The notes beneath the pieces are model-generated. The model worked only from the letters and a program-made list of their open reading frames with translations, did not search any database and had not been told where the DNA came from. Below are positions 43,638 to 53,217 of a DNA stretch of 64,000 bases, in pieces. Both the position numbers and the translations under genes were made by a program. The number at the start of each line of letters is the position of its first letter. Position 1 is the first letter of the stretch. Origin of the DNA: an uncultured Pelagibacteraceae bacterium (lineage in GTDB: Bacteria > Pseudomonadota > Alphaproteobacteria > Pelagibacterales > Pelagibacteraceae); contig CACGLL010000003.1 of NCBI GenBank assembly GCA_902573905.1, forward strand, positions 1 to 64,000, written 5' to 3'.

Positions 43638-46371
43638 AGAAATCCCTTTTAATACAAGAAATATTTCAATTAATGGAATTTCATCAAATAGTAATAGCAC
43701 AAAAAAAAATTATATCTTTTTTGCCATCAAAGGAAAAAAGGAGAATGGTGAAAATTTTATCAAACAAGCAATTAAAAAAGGAGCCTCCGTCATAATTTGT
43801 TCAAATAAATGTAAATTCAAAGATAAAAATATACTAGTAATTAAAAAGAAAAATGTAAGAAACTTTTTGAGCGAAATTGCCTCTAGGTTTTATAACTTAA
43901 AACCGAAAAACATAATTGCTGTTACCGGCACTAATGGAAAAACATCTGTTGCTGATATGTTTTATCAATTATTTAGGTTAAACAATAAATCTGTTGCTTC
44001 AATTGGAACGTTGGGAATTAAATATAATAATAAATTTTTAAAAACAAGTCTGACATCACCTGACACGATATCATTACATAAGACTCTTAACTTTCTTAAA
44101 AAAAAAAAAATTGAAAATGTAATTATCGAAGCTTCAAGTCATGGTTTGCATCAAGAGAGACTTCATCATATAGATTTTAAATCAGCTGTTTTTACTAACT
44201 TTAGTCAAGACCATTTGGACTATCATAAGAATATGAAAGCATATTTGAATGCTAAGCTTATTTTATTTAGAAAAATTTTGAGAAAAAAAACTAAAATAAT
44301 TTCAGATAAGGATATTTTACCATTTAAAATCTTAAAAAAAATATCCAAAAAAAGAGGATTAAAATTAGTTGATATAAATAATGAGTTTTTAAAAGTTAAA
44401 AACCAATTACCTGCTTTTCCAGATTTTAAGAAAAAGAATTTAGCGATGGCAATTTTAGCTGCGAAAATATGTAGACTAAAAGATCATTTAATTTACGGAA
44501 AAATAAAAAAAATCAATGATGTAAATGGAAGATTGGAATTAGTAAAAAGATTTCCAAATAAAGTAAAAGTTTTTTTAGATTATGCTCACACCCCAGATGC
44601 CCTTTTAAAAACTTTAGAGTGTTTTAAAAATGAAAATAAAAAAAATATATCTATTGTTTTTGGCTGTGGAGGAGATAGAGATAAAAAAAAAAGACCATTA
44701 ATGGCTAGGATAGCAAATAAATATTGCAGTAAAATTTATATAACAGATGACAATCCAAGGAATGAAGACCCTCAAAAAATTAGAAAAGAACTCTTGAAAT
44801 ATATTCCAAGAAAAAAAAGTTTTAATATTGGAAATAGACGTTCCGCTATTGAAGAATCTATTAAAAAGGCAATTCCTGGAGAAATAATATTAGTAGCAGG
44901 AAAAGGACATGAAGAAATTCAAATTTATAAAAATAAAATTTATAAAATATCTGATAAAAAAATTATAAAAGGAACCATTATAAAATCAAAAAAATTCTCT
45001 AAAAAAAAATTTAATTATTTTGAAAACAATTCAATTCTACAAAAAATTACGGGTTATAAAAAATTTATCAATTTTGACGGATTATCCACTGATACTAGAT
45101 TAATAAAAAAGGGTAATTTATTTTTAACACTCAAAGGCAAAAAAAATAATGGAAATAAATTTGTTAAAGACGCTTTAAAAAAAGGTGCAAGCTGTGTTGT
45201 ATCTGAATCTCCAAAAAAAATTGGAAATAACATAATCAAGGTAAAAAATGCTATCTCATTTTTAAATTCCTTTGCAAAACTAAAACGTGAAAAATCTTCT
45301 GCAAATATAATTGCTATTACTGGAAGTGCTGGAAAAACATCTCTAAAAAATTTGCTAGGTCAGTTACTAAAAAAATTTGGTGAAACGTATTTTTCACCAA
45401 AATCTTTTAACAATCACTTAGGCGTTCCTATAAGTTTATCTAATTTAAGCTCATTCGATAAATACGGTGTTTTCGAAGTTGGAATGAGTAAGGCCGGAGA
45501 AATTAAACACTTGTCAAAATTAATAAGACCTCATTTAGGTATAATTACCAATATTGGTGAAGCACATTTAGAAAATTTTAAAAATGTAAAAGGAATAGCT
45601 AAAGCGAAATCTGAAATAATAGAAAGCATCAAAAGAGGTGGAAAAATTATTTTGAATAGAGATGATAAATTTTTCAATTTTCTATACCAAAAAGCAAAAT
45701 CCTTTAATCTTGAAATAATTACTTTTGGCAAACATAGAGAGTCAAATATCTTATTGAAAAAGATTAATGAAAAAAATGGAAATTCAAAAATTTTTGTAAA
45801 TATAGATAATCATAGTTTAATTTATGAATTTAGAGATATTAATATTTATAATATTCTGGCAAGCTTAGCTGCACTGCATGCATTAAAAATTGATATCAAA
45901 AAGATAAAATCACTAATAAAGAATTTACAACCATCGTCTGGAAGAGGAAAAAAATATAATATTTTAAGATATAAGAAAAAATTTAGATTTATCGATGAAA
46001 GTTATAATGCAAACCCATTATCAGTAAAAAATGCCATTTTAAGATTTAAATCATTTAAAAAAGAAAAATTTAAAAAATATTTAGTATTGGGCGACATGTT
46101 GGAATTAGGCCAAAAATCGAGAAAATATCATGAAGAAATTTCAAAAGTTATTAACAATTCTGATATCGACAAAGTATTCGTTAAGGGAAAACAAACTATA
46201 TTCACCTATAAGAATCTAAATAAAAATAAAAGAGGAAATATTTTGCAAAACACAGAGGATATAGACTTAAACTTGAGAAACATAATTTCTAATAATGATT
46301 ATTTAATGATTAAAGGATCTAATGCTACAGGTTTAAACAACTATAGTAAAAATATTATAAAAGGAATTTAA
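43615..46371 (+). CDS. murEF: Fused MurE-MurF peptidoglycan precursor ligase
   Basis: A single 918-residue frame carrying two complete Mur ligases. Residues 1 to about 455 are MurE (UDP-MurNAc-L-Ala-D-Glu:meso-diaminopimelate ligase), with P-loop VTGTNGKTS near residue 105, an SSHGL motif, HTPDAL and TDDNPRNEDP. The DNPR signature specifies diaminopimelate. After a short Lys-rich linker, residues about 470-918 are MurF, which adds D-Ala-D-Ala, with GLSTDTR, P-loop ITGSAGKTS near residue 569, NNHLGVP, and DESYNANP. The cytoplasmic products are consecutive in the pathway. A 13-A run lies at 44098-44110 in the MurE half. The gene abuts mraY. Confidence 0.95.
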   Translation: MLLKNLIKEIPFNTRNISINGISSNSNSTKKNYIFFAIKGKKENGENFIKQAIKKGASVIICSNKCKFKDKNILVIKKKNVRNFLSEIASRFYNLKPKNIIAVTGTNGKTSVADMFYQLFRLNNKSVASIGTLGIKYNNKFLKTSLTSPDTISLHKTLNFLKKKKIENVIIEASSHGLHQERLHHIDFKSAVFTNFSQDHLDYHKNMKAYLNAKLILFRKILRKKTKIISDKDILPFKILKKISKKRGLKLVDINNEFLKVKNQLPAFPDFKKKNLAMAILAAKICRLKDHLIYGKIKKINDVNGRLELVKRFPNKVKVFLDYAHTPDALLKTLECFKNENKKNISIVFGCGGDRDKKKRPLMARIANKYCSKIYITDDNPRNEDPQKIRKELLKYIPRKKSFNIGNRRSAIEESIKKAIPGEIILVAGKGHEEIQIYKNKIYKISDKKIIKGTIIKSKKFSKKKFNYFENNSILQKITGYKKFINFDGLSTDTRLIKKGNLFLTLKGKKNNGNKFVKDALKKGASCVVSESPKKIGNNIIKVKNAISFLNSFAKLKREKSSANIIAITGSAGKTSLKNLLGQLLKKFGETYFSPKSFNNHLGVPISLSNLSSFDKYGVFEVGMSKAGEIKHLSKLIRPHLGIITNIGEAHLENFKNVKGIAKAKSEIIESIKRGGKIILNRDDKFFNFLYQKAKSFNLEIITFGKHRESNILLKKINEKNGNSKIFVNIDNHSLIYEFRDINIYNILASLAALHALKIDIKKIKSLIKNLQPSSGRGKKYNILRYKKKFRFIDESYNANPLSVKNAILRFKSFKKEKFKKYLVLGDMLELGQKSRKYHEEISKVINNSDIDKVFVKGKQTIFTYKNLNKNKRGNILQNTEDIDLNLRNIISNNDYLMIKGSNATGLNNYSKNIIKGI

Positions 46372-47457
46372 ATGCTTTTCAGTCTTTTAACATCTTTAGT
46401 TGATCAATACTCATTTTTAAATGTTTTTAAATATCTGACATTTAGGACCGGATTATCTGTTGTAACTTCTTTGTTAGTTGTTTTTATTATTGGAGGACCA
46501 CTTATCAAGTTATTTTCAGAAAAAATGATTACTGGCCCTATCAGACAGGATGGTCCAATTGATCATATTATAAAAAAGTCTGGTACACCCACAATGGGAG
46601 GAGTGATAATTATTATTGGAATTATTTCTGGTACGTTGTTATGGGCTGATTTAACAAATATATATGTTTGGGTACTAATATTTGTGTCTTTATCTTTAGG
46701 AGGTTTAGGACTGGCAGATGATATTCTAAAGATAAAATACAAGAATTCTAGAGGACTTAAATCAAGTTTAAAATTTCTTGGTCAATTAATTATAGGTATT
46801 ATAACTTTAACATTATTAATTAAATTTTCCAATCACGAATATCTATACAATCTTTATTTTCCATTTTTTAAAAATTTAATTTGGCAAATGGGTCTATTTT
46901 TTATTCCATTCGGATTATTTGTGATAATTGGAGCATCTAACGCAGTAAATTTGACTGATGGTTTAGATGGACTTGCTACTGTACCTGTAATGTTAGTAGC
47001 ACTTTCTTTTACATTAATTTCCTATGTCGTAGGAAACACAATTTTCTCTGAATATTTGCAAATACAATATATTCCGGATGTTGGAGAATTGTCTATTTTT
47101 TGTGGTTCAGTTGTGGGAGCATGTTTAGGTTTTCTTTGGTATAATGCTCCTCCTGCAAAAATTTTCATGGGTGACACTGGCTCACTTTCATTAGGAGGGT
47201 CATTAGCGGCTATCGCAATTATTGTAAAACATGAAATAGTTTTAGCTATTATAGGCGGTTTATTTGTTTTAGAAACAGTTTCTGTAATCATCCAAGTACT
47301 ATCATTTAAATTAACTGGAAAAAGAATATTTAAGATGGCCCCAATTCACCACCATTTCGAAAAAAAAGGTTGGGCAGAGTCTACAATTGTAATTAGATTT
47401 TGGATTATTGCCATAATCTTAGCATTGATTGGACTAGCAACATTAAAATTAAGGTAA
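46372..47457 (+). CDS. mraY: Phospho-N-acetylmuramoyl-pentapeptide-transferase
   Basis: MraY, 361 residues, about ten transmembrane helices, transfers phospho-MurNAc-pentapeptide to undecaprenyl phosphate to form lipid I at the inner face of the membrane. The diagnostic motifs are GTPTMGG, the acidic LADDILKIKYKNSRGL, NLTDGLDGLA, FMGDTGSLSLGG and the KMAPIHHHFEKKGW histidine cluster. Length and motif order are normal. It starts directly at the end of murEF, and murD begins 1 base after its stop, so it is embedded in one transcript. Confidence 0.97.
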   Translation: MLFSLLTSLVDQYSFLNVFKYLTFRTGLSVVTSLLVVFIIGGPLIKLFSEKMITGPIRQDGPIDHIIKKSGTPTMGGVIIIIGIISGTLLWADLTNIYVWVLIFVSLSLGGLGLADDILKIKYKNSRGLKSSLKFLGQLIIGIITLTLLIKFSNHEYLYNLYFPFFKNLIWQMGLFFIPFGLFVIIGASNAVNLTDGLDGLATVPVMLVALSFTLISYVVGNTIFSEYLQIQYIPDVGELSIFCGSVVGACLGFLWYNAPPAKIFMGDTGSLSLGGSLAAIAIIVKHEIVLAIIGGLFVLETVSVIIQVLSFKLTGKRIFKMAPIHHHFEKKGWAESTIVIRFWIIAIILALIGLATLKLR

Positions 47458-47458
47458 G

Positions 47459-48736
47459 ATGTTCAAAACTCCTAAACTCAAAGAACATTCGTTCCTTGTT
47501 TATGGGCTTGGAATAACCGGTAGTTCTGTAATTAATTTTTTTAAAAAGAAAAAAATTTCAAATTTCAAGGTTTACGATGACAAACATAAAAACCTTTTTA
47601 AAAGTTATAGGACAAAAAATCTTAATAAAACATTAAAGCAAGTAGACTATATTGTATTGTCTCCAGGAATTAGCTTAAATAAAAACAAATATCTCCAGAA
47701 ATATAAAAAAAAAATTATAACTGATTTAGATTTATTTTATTTAGATAGAGAAAAATTTAAAAGCATTGTTGTAACAGGAACAAATGGAAAATCAACCACG
47801 TGTAAATTACTTGACCACGTCTTAAAAAAAAATAAATTTAAATGTTTATTGGGAGGGAATATAGGTAAGCCTTTACTAAGTTTAAACAAAGTAAATAATA
47901 GTTTTGTAATAATAGAAGCCTCATCTTTTCAACTTTCACATTCAAAATTTATTTGTCCAGACTTTGCTCTTTTTCTAAATTTTACTAACGATCATTTAGA
48001 TTGGCATGGAAGCACAAAAGAATATTTAAATGCAAAACTTAAAATATTTAAAAATCAAAATAAAAATCAATATGCTTTTATAAACAAAAAATTGAAGATA
48101 GCTTTTAAAAAGAAAAATTTTAAAAGTAAATTAATTACTTCAAAAATAAGGGATTATAAAAAAATAAAGTATAAAATTAAAAATAGTTATTTAGCTTCTA
48201 ATATTAACGATGAAAATGTAAGCTTTGTTTTTGAATTTTCTAAAATAATTAATATAAGCCAAAAATCATTTGTTAAATCTATTCAATCTTTTAAAGGTTT
48301 AGAGCACAGATTTGAAATTTTTATGAAAAAAAAAAATGTTACTTTTATTAACGACTCTAAGGCGACAACTTGTGAGTCTGCTATTACCGCTATATCTGGC
48401 TTAAAAAATGTTTTTTGGATATTGGGGGGTCTTCCAAAAAAAGGAGATAAAATTAATTTATTTAATTACAAAGAAAATATTATAAAATGTTATTTAATTG
48501 GAAAAAACATAAATTTTTTCAAAAAACAGATACAAGGAAAGGTTTCTTTCTCAATTTCAAAAACCCTTAAGAACGCAATCAATCAAATAGTAAAAGATTA
48601 TACATTTTATAAGAGAAAAAAGTGCTTAATTTTATTAAGTCCAGCAGCAGCATCATTTGATCAATTTAAAAATTTTGAAACAAGAGGAACTGAGTTTAAA
48701 AAATTATGTAGAAAATATGCAAGAAAATTCATTTAA
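47459..48736 (+). CDS. murD: UDP-N-acetylmuramoylalanine--D-glutamate ligase
   Basis: MurD, 425 residues, adds D-glutamate to UDP-MurNAc-L-alanine in the cytoplasm. Visible are an N-terminal Rossmann start (LVYGLGITGSSVINFFK), LSPGISL, the P-loop VTGTNGKSTTCK near residue 102, EASSFQL, NFTNDHLDWHG, GLEHRFE and NDSKATTCESAITA, then LLSPAAASFDQFKNFETRG at the C-terminus. It is rich in Lys and somewhat shorter than the E. coli enzyme (438). An 11-A run around 48325-48335 lies within the coding sequence. It overlaps ftsW by 20 bases when ftsW is started at 48717. Confidence 0.96.
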   Translation: MFKTPKLKEHSFLVYGLGITGSSVINFFKKKKISNFKVYDDKHKNLFKSYRTKNLNKTLKQVDYIVLSPGISLNKNKYLQKYKKKIITDLDLFYLDREKFKSIVVTGTNGKSTTCKLLDHVLKKNKFKCLLGGNIGKPLLSLNKVNNSFVIIEASSFQLSHSKFICPDFALFLNFTNDHLDWHGSTKEYLNAKLKIFKNQNKNQYAFINKKLKIAFKKKNFKSKLITSKIRDYKKIKYKIKNSYLASNINDENVSFVFEFSKIINISQKSFVKSIQSFKGLEHRFEIFMKKKNVTFINDSKATTCESAITAISGLKNVFWILGGLPKKGDKINLFNYKENIIKCYLIGKNINFFKKQIQGKVSFSISKTLKNAINQIVKDYTFYKRKKCLILLSPAAASFDQFKNFETRGTEFKKLCRKYARKFI

Positions 48737-49844
48737 ATTTTTCATACTAAATTATTGGAGAAGTATTGATAAAAAAATCTTATTTTGTTTTTTGATACTG
48801 TTTTTTTTAGGATTATTTTTCTCATTTTCATCAACATCATCGCTTGCTGGAGAAAGATTAAACAAAGATTATTATTTCTTTTTTACTAAACATTTAATTT
48901 TTACAGTTTTAGCAATATCAGTCATGATGTTAATTTCATTTATTAGAACAGAAGTATTGATTAAACTTGTTATTCCAGCTTTTGTAGTTTCCTTTATTTT
49001 TTTGGTGATGGTTCCAATACTTGGGATAGAGGCAAAAGGAGCTAAAAGATGGTTAAATCTGTATTTTTTTAATTTACAGCCTATAGAAATATTAAAACCA
49101 TTATTCATTTTGATAACAGTAAAGATACTTACTTATAAAAATTTTCAAAACTCTCACATAAAATATCTTTTAAGTTTCATACTTTTAAGTTGTATTATCA
49201 TTTTATTAATCGATCAGCCTGATTTAGGACAGTCAATATTATTAACTAGTAGCTGGATCGCAACTGTTTTTGTATCTGGAGTTAGCTTAATATATATTGG
49301 AATTTTTCTTGCAATTTTTTTAATACTATTTAGCTCACTTTTATTCTTCTTACCCGAAAAGTTTGGATATATTACTAGTCGTTTAATTTCATTTTTTGAT
49401 CCTAGCCAAGGTGATAAATTTCAATCATTTTCAGCACTTGATGCAATTAAACTTGGAGGTTTAACTGGTCAAGGAATGGGTGAAGGTATTTTAAAAGAGA
49501 GCGTTCCAGAAGCTCATACCGATTACGTAATCGCTGTAATTTCTGAAGAATTCGGTTCTTTAGCTTCAATTATTATAATTATAATTTTTTTATATATATC
49601 ATTTAGGATTATAAAAAGTTGCTTTAATCAGGATAATGAATTTATTAAGATTTCTTTAAGTGGCTTAGCATCTTTATTAATCTTTCAAACTTTTATACAT
49701 GCAGGGGTAAATACTAATTTATTGCCGACAACTGGAATGACTTTACCTTTTTTGAGTTATGGTGGATCTTCTTTGATGAGTAACGCGATTTTAGCTGGCC
49801 TAGTTTTAAATTATACTAAAAATAAAACTTATTTATATGACTAA
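48717..49844 (+). CDS. ftsW: Septal glycosyltransferase FtsW
   Basis: FtsW, a SEDS-family lipid II polymerase with about ten transmembrane helices, 375 residues from the ATG at 48717. A longer TTG frame from 48657 lies wholly inside murD and adds no hydrophobic or family sequence. Motifs seen are LGIEAKGAKRWLNLYFFNLQPIEILKP, DQPDLGQS, the long periplasmic loop with GGLTGQGMGEGILKESVPEAHTDYVIAVISEEFG (catalytic Asp and Glu region) and the final LPFLSYGGSS. It builds septal glycan strands together with FtsI. It overlaps murG by 8 bases. Confidence 0.94.
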   Translation: MQENSFKFFILNYWRSIDKKILFCFLILFFLGLFFSFSSTSSLAGERLNKDYYFFFTKHLIFTVLAISVMMLISFIRTEVLIKLVIPAFVVSFIFLVMVPILGIEAKGAKRWLNLYFFNLQPIEILKPLFILITVKILTYKNFQNSHIKYLLSFILLSCIIILLIDQPDLGQSILLTSSWIATVFVSGVSLIYIGIFLAIFLILFSSLLFFLPEKFGYITSRLISFFDPSQGDKFQSFSALDAIKLGGLTGQGMGEGILKESVPEAHTDYVIAVISEEFGSLASIIIIIIFLYISFRIIKSCFNQDNEFIKISLSGLASLLIFQTFIHAGVNTNLLPTTGMTLPFLSYGGSSLMSNAILAGLVLNYTKNKTYLYD

Positions 49845-50931
49845 AAAAAAAATATTGATTGCAACAGGAGGCACTGGAGGACATATTTTTCCTGCATTAA
49901 GTTTAGCAAAAAATCTAATTAAAAAAAATTATGATATTACACTTACTTCTGACAAAAGAGGTTTAAAATACCTTAGGGATACAAATGGGATAAATTTAAA
50001 AAAAATAACTTCATCTCCCTTGCTAAAAAAAAATATCTTTATATTAATATATTCTGTATTGTTGATTTGTTACTCAACAGTGAAATCCCTTTTTTTACTT
50101 TCATTAAGTAGACCTCACTTAATTATAGGGATGGGGGGATACTCTTCATTTCCTGTTTGTACTGCTGCAACAATTTTAAGAATAAAATTTATCATTTATG
50201 AAAATAATTTAATTATAGGAAAAGCTAATAAATATTTGCTCGATTTTGCAGAAAAGGTTTTTGTTTCGTACAAAGATCTTAAGGGAATAAAAGAAAAAAA
50301 TAAAAAAAAGGTAATTCAAGTTGGCAATATAATTAGACAGGAAATAATTGAATTTAATAATTATGAGGATTTGAAAAATGAATTTGATATTATAAATATT
50401 CTAGTTCTTGGAGGCAGCCAGGGGGCCAAAATTTTTGCAGAAAAGTTACCACAAGTTTTTAAAGACCTAAAAGAAAGCGGAATACCTTTAACAGTTTATC
50501 AACAGTGTCAAACAAATCAGGAAGATGTGTTATCCAAATTTTATAAAAATCATAATATAAAATTTGAAATATTTAATTTTACAAATAAAATTTCTGATTA
50601 TTATAGTAAATCAAATCTGGTAATTACAAGATCCGGAGCTTCGGCTTTAGGAGAATTAATAAATGTTAAAATTCCATTAATCGCTATTCCACTACCAACC
50701 TCTGCTGATAATCATCAATACATAAATGCAAAATTTTACGAAACAAAAGGAATGTGTTTTCTTTTAGAAGAAAAAAATATTTCTAAAGATTTATATAAGC
50801 TTATTTCCTCTAATTTTAAAGATAACACAAAGTTTAATAGTATTATATTAAATCAAAGACAATATTCTGACAAAGATATTTTCAATAAATTAAATTTTAA
50901 TATAGAAAAAATTATTAATGAAAAAAATTAA
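49837..50931 (+). CDS. murG: UDP-GlcNAc:lipid I GlcNAc-transferase
   Basis: MurG, 364 residues, a GT-B glycosyltransferase (family GT28) that converts lipid I into lipid II at the cytoplasmic membrane face. The N-terminal IATGGTGGHIFPALSLA, GMGGYSSFP, YENNLIIGKAN, LVLGGSQGAKIF, and RSGASALGELI followed by PLPTSADNHQYINA are the family signatures. In most MurG proteins the segment corresponding to YENNLIIGKAN reads HEQN, so the His and Gln differ here. It overlaps ftsW by 8 bases and murC by 14 bases. Confidence 0.96.
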   Translation: MTKKKILIATGGTGGHIFPALSLAKNLIKKNYDITLTSDKRGLKYLRDTNGINLKKITSSPLLKKNIFILIYSVLLICYSTVKSLFLLSLSRPHLIIGMGGYSSFPVCTAATILRIKFIIYENNLIIGKANKYLLDFAEKVFVSYKDLKGIKEKNKKKVIQVGNIIRQEIIEFNNYEDLKNEFDIINILVLGGSQGAKIFAEKLPQVFKDLKESGIPLTVYQQCQTNQEDVLSKFYKNHNIKFEIFNFTNKISDYYSKSNLVITRSGASALGELINVKIPLIAIPLPTSADNHQYINAKFYETKGMCFLLEEKNISKDLYKLISSNFKDNTKFNSIILNQRQYSDKDIFNKLNFNIEKIINEKN

Positions 50932-52315
50932 TTTAGGCCAAAAAGACATAATTCATTTTATAGGTATTGGCGGTATCGGCATGAGTGGGCTAGCTCAAAT
51001 AATGAAAAATATGGGATTTAGAGTTCAAGGAAGTGATCAAACAAAAAATAAAAATATAATTTCCTGTATTAAAAATGGAATTAAAACTTTTATAGGTCAC
51101 TCATCTAAAAATCTAATAGGAGCAACTATAGTAGTCAAATCTACAGCAATAAAAAAAAATAATATTGAAATTAAGTTTGCTAAAAAAAATAAAATTCCAA
51201 TTTATAACAGAGCTGAAGTTTTGGCAGATGCAGTATCATTGAAGAAAAATATAATTATTACAGGCTCTCATGGAAAAACCACCACAACATCTTTAGTTGG
51301 AAAAATATTAACTGATCAAAAATTAGATCCTACAATAATTAATGGTGGAGTAATTAATTCTTTTAAAAGTAACGCAAAATTAGGGAAAGGAGATTGGGCA
51401 ATTCTTGAAGCTGATGAGTCTGATGGAAGTTTTTTAAAATTACCAATTAACTATTCTATTGTTACTAATATTGATTATGAGCACTTAGATTACTACAAAA
51501 ATTATTCAAATTTGGAAAAATCTTTTATAGAGTTTATAAATAAAACTCCACCTACAGGTAAATCTGTTATTTGTACCGACAATCATAATATTAATAAGAT
51601 TTTAAAAAGAATAAAAAATAAAAATATAGTTACTTATGGAGAAAATAGTCTAGCAAACTATCAAGTATCAAAAATTAAATATCACTACGAAAGTACAAAA
51701 TTTAATTTAAGCTTTAAAGATAAGAGCAAAAGTTTAAAAACAATTAAAAATATAAATGTTAAGTTATTAGGAAAACATAATGTATTGAATGCTGTAGCAG
51801 CACTGATAGTTTGTTTAAATTTAGGTGTAAACCAAAATACAATAAAAAAATCGCTTAAAAATTTTTCTGGTGTCCAAAGAAGAATGACTAAAGTATTTTC
51901 AAAGAATAAAAATGATTTTTACGATGATTATGCTCATCATCCCACAGAAATAAGCTCAATATTAGATGGAGTAAGGAATGTAAATCAAAAAAGAAAAATT
52001 ATAAGTGTTTTTGAACCTCATAGATACTCCAGAGTTATCTCATTAAAAAATGAATTTTCGAAATGTTTCAAAAAATCTAATTTGGTAGTCGTTTGTCCCC
52101 TATATGCTGCTGGTGAAAAAAGAGACCCAAAATTTAATATCAATAACTTTTCTGCTTTAATCGCTAAAAATTCTTCGACTCAAGTAGTAATGGTCAAAAA
52201 CGAAATAGAACTTCGTAATTTTTTTAAAAAAAACTTAATTAGCAATGAAATAATTATTGGGATGGGTGCAGGACTAATTTCTAAATGGATTTACAGACTT
52301 AAAATTTCTTTATGA
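50918..52315 (+). CDS. murC: UDP-N-acetylmuramate--L-alanine ligase
   Basis: MurC, 465 residues, joins L-alanine to UDP-MurNAc, the first amino-acid addition of the pentapeptide. It shows IHFIGIGGIGMSGLAQIM at the N-terminus, the P-loop ITGSHGKTTTTS, EADESDGSFL, NIDYEHLDYY, VQRRMT, the C-terminal DDYAHHPTEI and a FEPHRYSR segment. Length matches the family (~460-490). It overlaps murG by 14 bases and murB by 4 bases (ATGA), so synthesis of the cytoplasmic enzymes is coupled. Confidence 0.97.
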   Translation: MKKINLGQKDIIHFIGIGGIGMSGLAQIMKNMGFRVQGSDQTKNKNIISCIKNGIKTFIGHSSKNLIGATIVVKSTAIKKNNIEIKFAKKNKIPIYNRAEVLADAVSLKKNIIITGSHGKTTTTSLVGKILTDQKLDPTIINGGVINSFKSNAKLGKGDWAILEADESDGSFLKLPINYSIVTNIDYEHLDYYKNYSNLEKSFIEFINKTPPTGKSVICTDNHNINKILKRIKNKNIVTYGENSLANYQVSKIKYHYESTKFNLSFKDKSKSLKTIKNINVKLLGKHNVLNAVAALIVCLNLGVNQNTIKKSLKNFSGVQRRMTKVFSKNKNDFYDDYAHHPTEISSILDGVRNVNQKRKIISVFEPHRYSRVISLKNEFSKCFKKSNLVVVCPLYAAGEKRDPKFNINNFSALIAKNSSTQVVMVKNEIELRNFFKKNLISNEIIIGMGAGLISKWIYRLKISL

Positions 52316-53217
52316 ATAATTTGATTGATTTTACCAAGAAGTTTGGCGAGAATTTAAGTCAAAAAGTTAAACTATCGAACTATAGCTGGTTTAATCTAGG
52401 AGGAAACGCTGAATTCTTTTTTAAACCAAAAGATAAAACAGAATTATTAGAATTTTTTAAAGAAGCAAAAAAAAATGATATTAAAACTACTTTTCTAGGG
52501 GCAGGATCAAATACTTTATTCAGAGACAATGGTGTTAAGGGAGCTGTAATAAAGCTTGGTAAAAATTTTTCATTCACTAGATTAATTGGAAAAGACATTA
52601 TTGAAGTTGGTGCTGCTACATTAGATCGTAAAGTAGCAGATTTTGCTAAAGAAAATAATCTTACAAACCTTGAATTTTTATCATGTATTCCTGGTTCTAT
52701 AGGAGGAGCAATTATAATGAATAGCGGATGCTACGATCAGGATATTTCTCAAGTATTAATATCAATCCGAGTAATAGATAAGAGAAAATGTAAAGAAATT
52801 GAAATTAAAAAAGAAGATATAAATTTTGTATACAGGGGTAATGATTTATCTGAAGATTTAATTATTATTTCAGCTAAATTAAAAGGATCTTTAGATACAA
52901 AAGAAAAAATTGAAAAAAAACAAAGTGATTTAGTGCAGAGAAAAAAATTGTCACAACCTAGTCAAATCAAAACTTGTGGAAGCACATTTAAAAATATAAG
53001 CAAAGAAAAAAAAGCTTGGATGTTAATTAAAGAGTCTGGATGTGAAAATTACGAAGAAGGAGATGCTGTTATCTCAAAAAAACATTGTAATTTTTTTATT
53101 AATAAAGGAAAGGCAAAATCATCAGACATTGAAAATTTAATAAAAAAGGTAAAGAGTAAAGTTTATGAAAAAACTAAAATCAATTTAGAACTAGAAATTA
53201 AGATAGTAGGTGAATAA
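52312..53217 (+). CDS. murB: UDP-N-acetylenolpyruvoylglucosamine reductase
   Basis: MurB, 301 residues, reduces UDP-GlcNAc-enolpyruvate to UDP-MurNAc using NADPH and bound FAD. It is the shorter type II form. Seen are NYSWFNLGGNAEFFFKP, GAGSNTLFRDNG for FAD binding, FLSCIPGSIGGAIIMNSGCYDQDIS, VYRGND, the catalytic Ser in CGSTFKN, and the terminal Glu in LELEIKIVGE. It overlaps murC by 4 bases and ddl by 8 bases. Confidence 0.97.
   Translation: MNNLIDFTKKFGENLSQKVKLSNYSWFNLGGNAEFFFKPKDKTELLEFFKEAKKNDIKTTFLGAGSNTLFRDNGVKGAVIKLGKNFSFTRLIGKDIIEVGAATLDRKVADFAKENNLTNLEFLSCIPGSIGGAIIMNSGCYDQDISQVLISIRVIDKRKCKEIEIKKEDINFVYRGNDLSEDLIIISAKLKGSLDTKEKIEKKQSDLVQRKKLSQPSQIKTCGSTFKNISKEKKAWMLIKESGCENYEEGDAVISKKHCNFFINKGKAKSSDIENLIKKVKSKVYEKTKINLELEIKIVGE

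Noticed and set aside
48657-48716. TTG-initiated extension of ftsW
   Set aside because: It lies inside murD and adds polar sequence before the first membrane helix; the ATG at 48717 is a better start.
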